Below are positions 59,641-64,000 of a stretch of 64,000 bases of DNA, piece after piece. Made by a program: the position numbers and the translations under genes. The first letter of the stretch is position 1. Each line of letters begins with the position of its first letter. This DNA comes from Silene latifolia (lineage: Eukaryota; Streptophyta; Magnoliopsida; Caryophyllales; Caryophyllaceae): contig NC_133538.1 of assembly GCF_048544455.1 (NCBI RefSeq), forward strand, positions 43,250,969-43,314,968. Reading direction: 5' to 3'. The notes beneath the pieces were generated by a model. It saw nothing but the letters and a program-made list of their open reading frames with translations. It was not told where the DNA came from and searched no databases.

Positions 59641-61289
59641 AGACTATGTTATTTTTTTATTATCCCAATAAGTCGGTTACACCCTAATACCCAATTAGTA
59701 TCAATGATTTCAAGTTTGTAATTATTTGTTTTTTTCCTATTAACATACCTTTTAAACGAATAAAAGGATATGCTCTAAACACATGATTAGAGGGAATTGA
59801 ATAATTTATCCGAGCTCGGGTTTGTTAGGTTTTTAGGGTGTTCACAATTTATAATCGTCACATTCCTATGGCAGCTAATGATATAATCGTCTCCCATGGC
59901 ACAATTTTTATTGGTGCCAAATGTGTATACGCTCGTAACATTTCCACACTAATCTTGGCACCTTCATTCCGACATTGAAGAGAAAGCGATACAATGTAGC
60001 TAGCAATATACGGGGAATGAGAACTAGCATCGAAGAAAGTCCGATATAAGCAATGTAGCTAGCAATAATATCATAGCTCTAGCAAACCCATTTCTCTGAT
60101 TTGTTCAAAATGAAAACTACAATGTGAAAATTGACATACAAGTCAATTTATACTAATTCATAGTCAGTTTAATTAACTTGTTCTGAACCCGTAACAAAGT
60201 TGTTGAATCCATCGAACCGGCTGAAATCAATATATCCCTACAAAAACAGAAAAAAGAGAAAACGGGAAGGTGTATAAACAACTGCAGCACTACATTAAAA
60301 AAATACACATTAATTTCAGAGACCGCGCTGACCATCCCATTCCGTCAATGTCGGTCATTTAGTAAAATAATCGTGACATGGGTTCTAAACCCGTCATTAT
60401 CTAAACAGCTGATCCTATTTTTGCTATAGAACACGGATCAAAACATTCACAGTTTATGTTCGCTCCCATTCTCACCCATGAAAGCCAAACAGACTAATTA
60501 GTCAACATTATACTTCATATAGCCTCTGCTTAGCATATGAATGTTCCACAAAATACATGGAATCCAATTGCATATCAAATATTCAACCCCACAACTGATG
60601 CATGACAAAATGGCGTATAAAACAAAACATCTGAAACTTTGTCATCAATAACAAAGTTATCACTCATCAACCTACAACCAATTTTATAATTACAAATTTA
60701 CAATCATTATCAATTGCCAATGAGTGTCCGGACATCAGACATACTCACATATACATACCATTTTCTAACAATTACATAAAGAATGTTTCCGTTTAACACT
60801 AATACCCCCACAACAGGCTACTGAATCGGACATTTCCCGAGACAAAATGTTCCGACTAGGCCATTTTTACAACCTTTTTTTGAATTTCCACCTTTTTTAG
60901 CAGATCTATAATTAAAATCACTAGTTTTTAGAAGTCGAAAAGAACTAACTCACCGGAGAAGGGAGATGCAATGAAAATTCGGCGATAGTATGCTGGAGTG
61001 AGTCGTCGGAGAAAGGAATTGGTCGCCGGAGCAAAGGCGATGCGTGAATGATAAAACGAAGAGACATTAAAAACAGATGGAGAAGAGGAAAAACAAGACC
61101 GTTGGCGTCGAAGTTGGGTTTGATTGATCGGTGTATGAGTGATCGACGTCGAAGTCCCGTCGAGTAGGTCACCGTTGGAGGGTGGTGGTCTGGGGAGGAG
61201 GGGTAGTCGGTGGTGGAAGGGGATGAAAGAAAATAGAAAAGACTAATGTCACAGGTGGGTTGGTTTTTTTAATGTTGGCCTGATCGTTG
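59641..61289. other. E4 right interior, non-coding
   Basis: AT-rich DNA without a supported CDS. Near 60945-61250 GC rises with CCGGAG/GTCGG words. A 75-codon minus-strand frame there has a donor-like sequence at its end (GTGAGTTAG), so a fragment of a captured exon is possible but not demonstrated. Confidence 0.4.
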
Positions 61290-61540
<251 letters not shown>

Positions 61541-62349
61541 GATCTAAATCATGGATGGCTAGGATTAGAACAAATTAAAGGGCTGTGATATAAATACCAC
61601 AAAACCCTAATCTCCCATTTCATTCCCTCACAACAAAAATCTCTCACTTCTCTCTCTTCTTCCCATCTCTCTCTAAACTCCACCTCACCACCACCATTCC
61701 ACTGCCGGCACCACTACTCCAACGTCGCCGCACTGACTATACCACGCACCACCTGCCGCCGCCATGCTCTCTACGACGCCGCCACCCCAGACGCACCAAC
61801 TCTGACGACCCCCACAAAGATCCGGCAGCCCTTCCCCTTCTCCTTTTTTTTTAAGATCTACACATAAAAATCCGAGATTTTTCATTTTATTTCGAAAATT
61901 TACCATAAACGTCCCTCCTTCACTCTCCTCCGTTGACAACACCACCACGAGCCACCCCCACCACACATGAGATCCAAAAAAACTAGATCTAAAACACTAG
62001 AATTGAAACAAGGGAGGTGGTGCATGTGAGGCTTGGTGGTGTTTGCCGCGGGAAGGAAAGAGAGGAGAGGAAGGAGGAAGATGTGTCGACAATATGGAGG
62101 ATCTAAAAAATATTTTTTTATTTTTGAGGTCTTCTGGATCTCGGTTTTATGTGTGTTTGGTCGTGTTTTTTCAACTTTTGTTTTTTGGTTGGTTGATGGT
62201 GGCGCCAAGGGTGGTGGCGGTGGTGGTCATGGTTGTTTTTTTCAATTCGTTTTTTTTATCAATTCTCTGTTTTTTTAATTTAATTTGTTGTGGTTGGTGG
62301 TTAGAAGGCGGCGGGGATAATGGCGGTGGTGGTCATGGTTGTGCACAAG

Positions 62350-62884
62350 GTGGTTAGACTAAAGTTATACTCTTTACGGACTAAAGTTACACTCCATATG
62401 AACTAAAGTTATATTCATATCGAACTCATTTCGGACTAAAGTTATACATATATCGAACTAAAGTTACACTCGTAAAGGACTAGAGTTACACCTATATTGA
62501 ACTAAAGTTACACTCGTAAATGACTACAATTACATAAACTTAGTGTTAAAATTATATAAATTCAACCTAAAATAAAAATTACATAATTATAATTTTTACA
62601 TAGAAAAATGACTCTTAAAATATTAAAGTTACACTTGTAAAGCAGTAAAGTTACGCTTATAAAGTGTTCAAATTACATAAACTGTTAAAATTACATAAAC
62701 ACAAATTTATATATTCAAAATAATATTGTATAACATAAATTTAAATTTTTGTATCAAAAATAGCTATAAATTCAATATTAATATAAAAATTAGCCTTAAA
62801 TGATTAAAGTTACACTCGCAAAGCATTAAAGTTACACTCTTAGACTAAAGTTACGCTCATAACATACTGAAGTTACACTAAAAA
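62350..62884 (-). repeat. E5 GTGTAACTTTA array (inverted)
   Basis: About fifteen irregularly spaced copies of AAAGTTACAC or variants, the reverse complement of the E2 word. Confidence 0.85.

Positions 62885-64000
<1,116 letters not shown>

Noticed and set aside
61685..62357. Overlapping frames in the GC-rich half of E5
   Set aside because: Same low-complexity composition as in E2. Frames are not conserved between E2 and E5.

Overview
The window is repeat-dense, AT-rich nuclear DNA from a plant, most likely a eudicot. The evidence is plant-type LTR retrotransposons primed by tRNA-Met and tRNA-Asp, FAR1/MULE transposases with SWIM zinc fingers, plant Ulp1-like transposon genes, and a CACTA element with plant-type ends. 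I could not assign a species. I found no convincing host gene, rRNA, tRNA or CRISPR array; nearly all of the 64 kb can be read as transposable elements or their debris.

Left third (1-22145): a nest of LTR retrotransposons. The outer element is a minus-strand Athila/Tat-type Ty3 element. Its tRNA-Asp primer site is at 11976-11993, decayed gag-protease lies at 9062-11858, and an Athila ORF1-like gene lies at 6700-8018. No reverse transcriptase or integrase is visible. A Ty1/copia element (1-6640, minus strand; 5' LTR 5581-6640) lies against its 3' side. A second Ty3 element (13009-21428, plus strand) sits inside its 5' LTR. This second element has two ~1.5 kb LTRs (about 98-99% identical by eye, one palindrome-rich patch aside) and a perfect 5-bp target duplication (ACAAG). 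It also carries only gag and protease. Both Ty3 elements are studded with short GC-rich words, often paired at about 20-21 bp: GTCGATCGAC in one, GACGAGCG in the other.

Centre and right (22146-64000): a train of Mutator-like (MULE) elements joined head to tail, each junction consisting of a (TA)n microsatellite. In order: a truncated element E0 (22146-26486, Ulp1-associated gene); E1 (26597-39435, about 12.8 kb, FAR1-type transposase 36093-39043, partner gene 33288-34435, and a nested CACTA element at 28296-29965); E2 (39518-41007, no genes); E3 (41080-56056, about 15 kb, FAR1-type transposase, Ulp1-like protease gene with its four catalytic residues visible, and two short uninterrupted ORFs); E4 (56139-61363, no supported genes, GATACA array); E5 (61480-62951, relative of E2 in the opposite orientation); E6 (from 63060, running off the right edge). 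E1-E5 have imperfect 50-75 bp inverted ends that start with related GGATC-type motifs. Each element carries its own irregular array of a short word (GTGTAACTTTA, AATAACA, TAGATACA or GTTACA/GTTATAAC).

How it fits together: transposase genes in E1 and E3 could have mobilised the smaller gene-less members, but both copies contain several stops or frameshifts. The strongest candidate for something under-described is the chain of microsatellite-targeting MULEs, with its large E3 member. The paired, roughly helically phased words in the two gag-protease retroelements are a second candidate.
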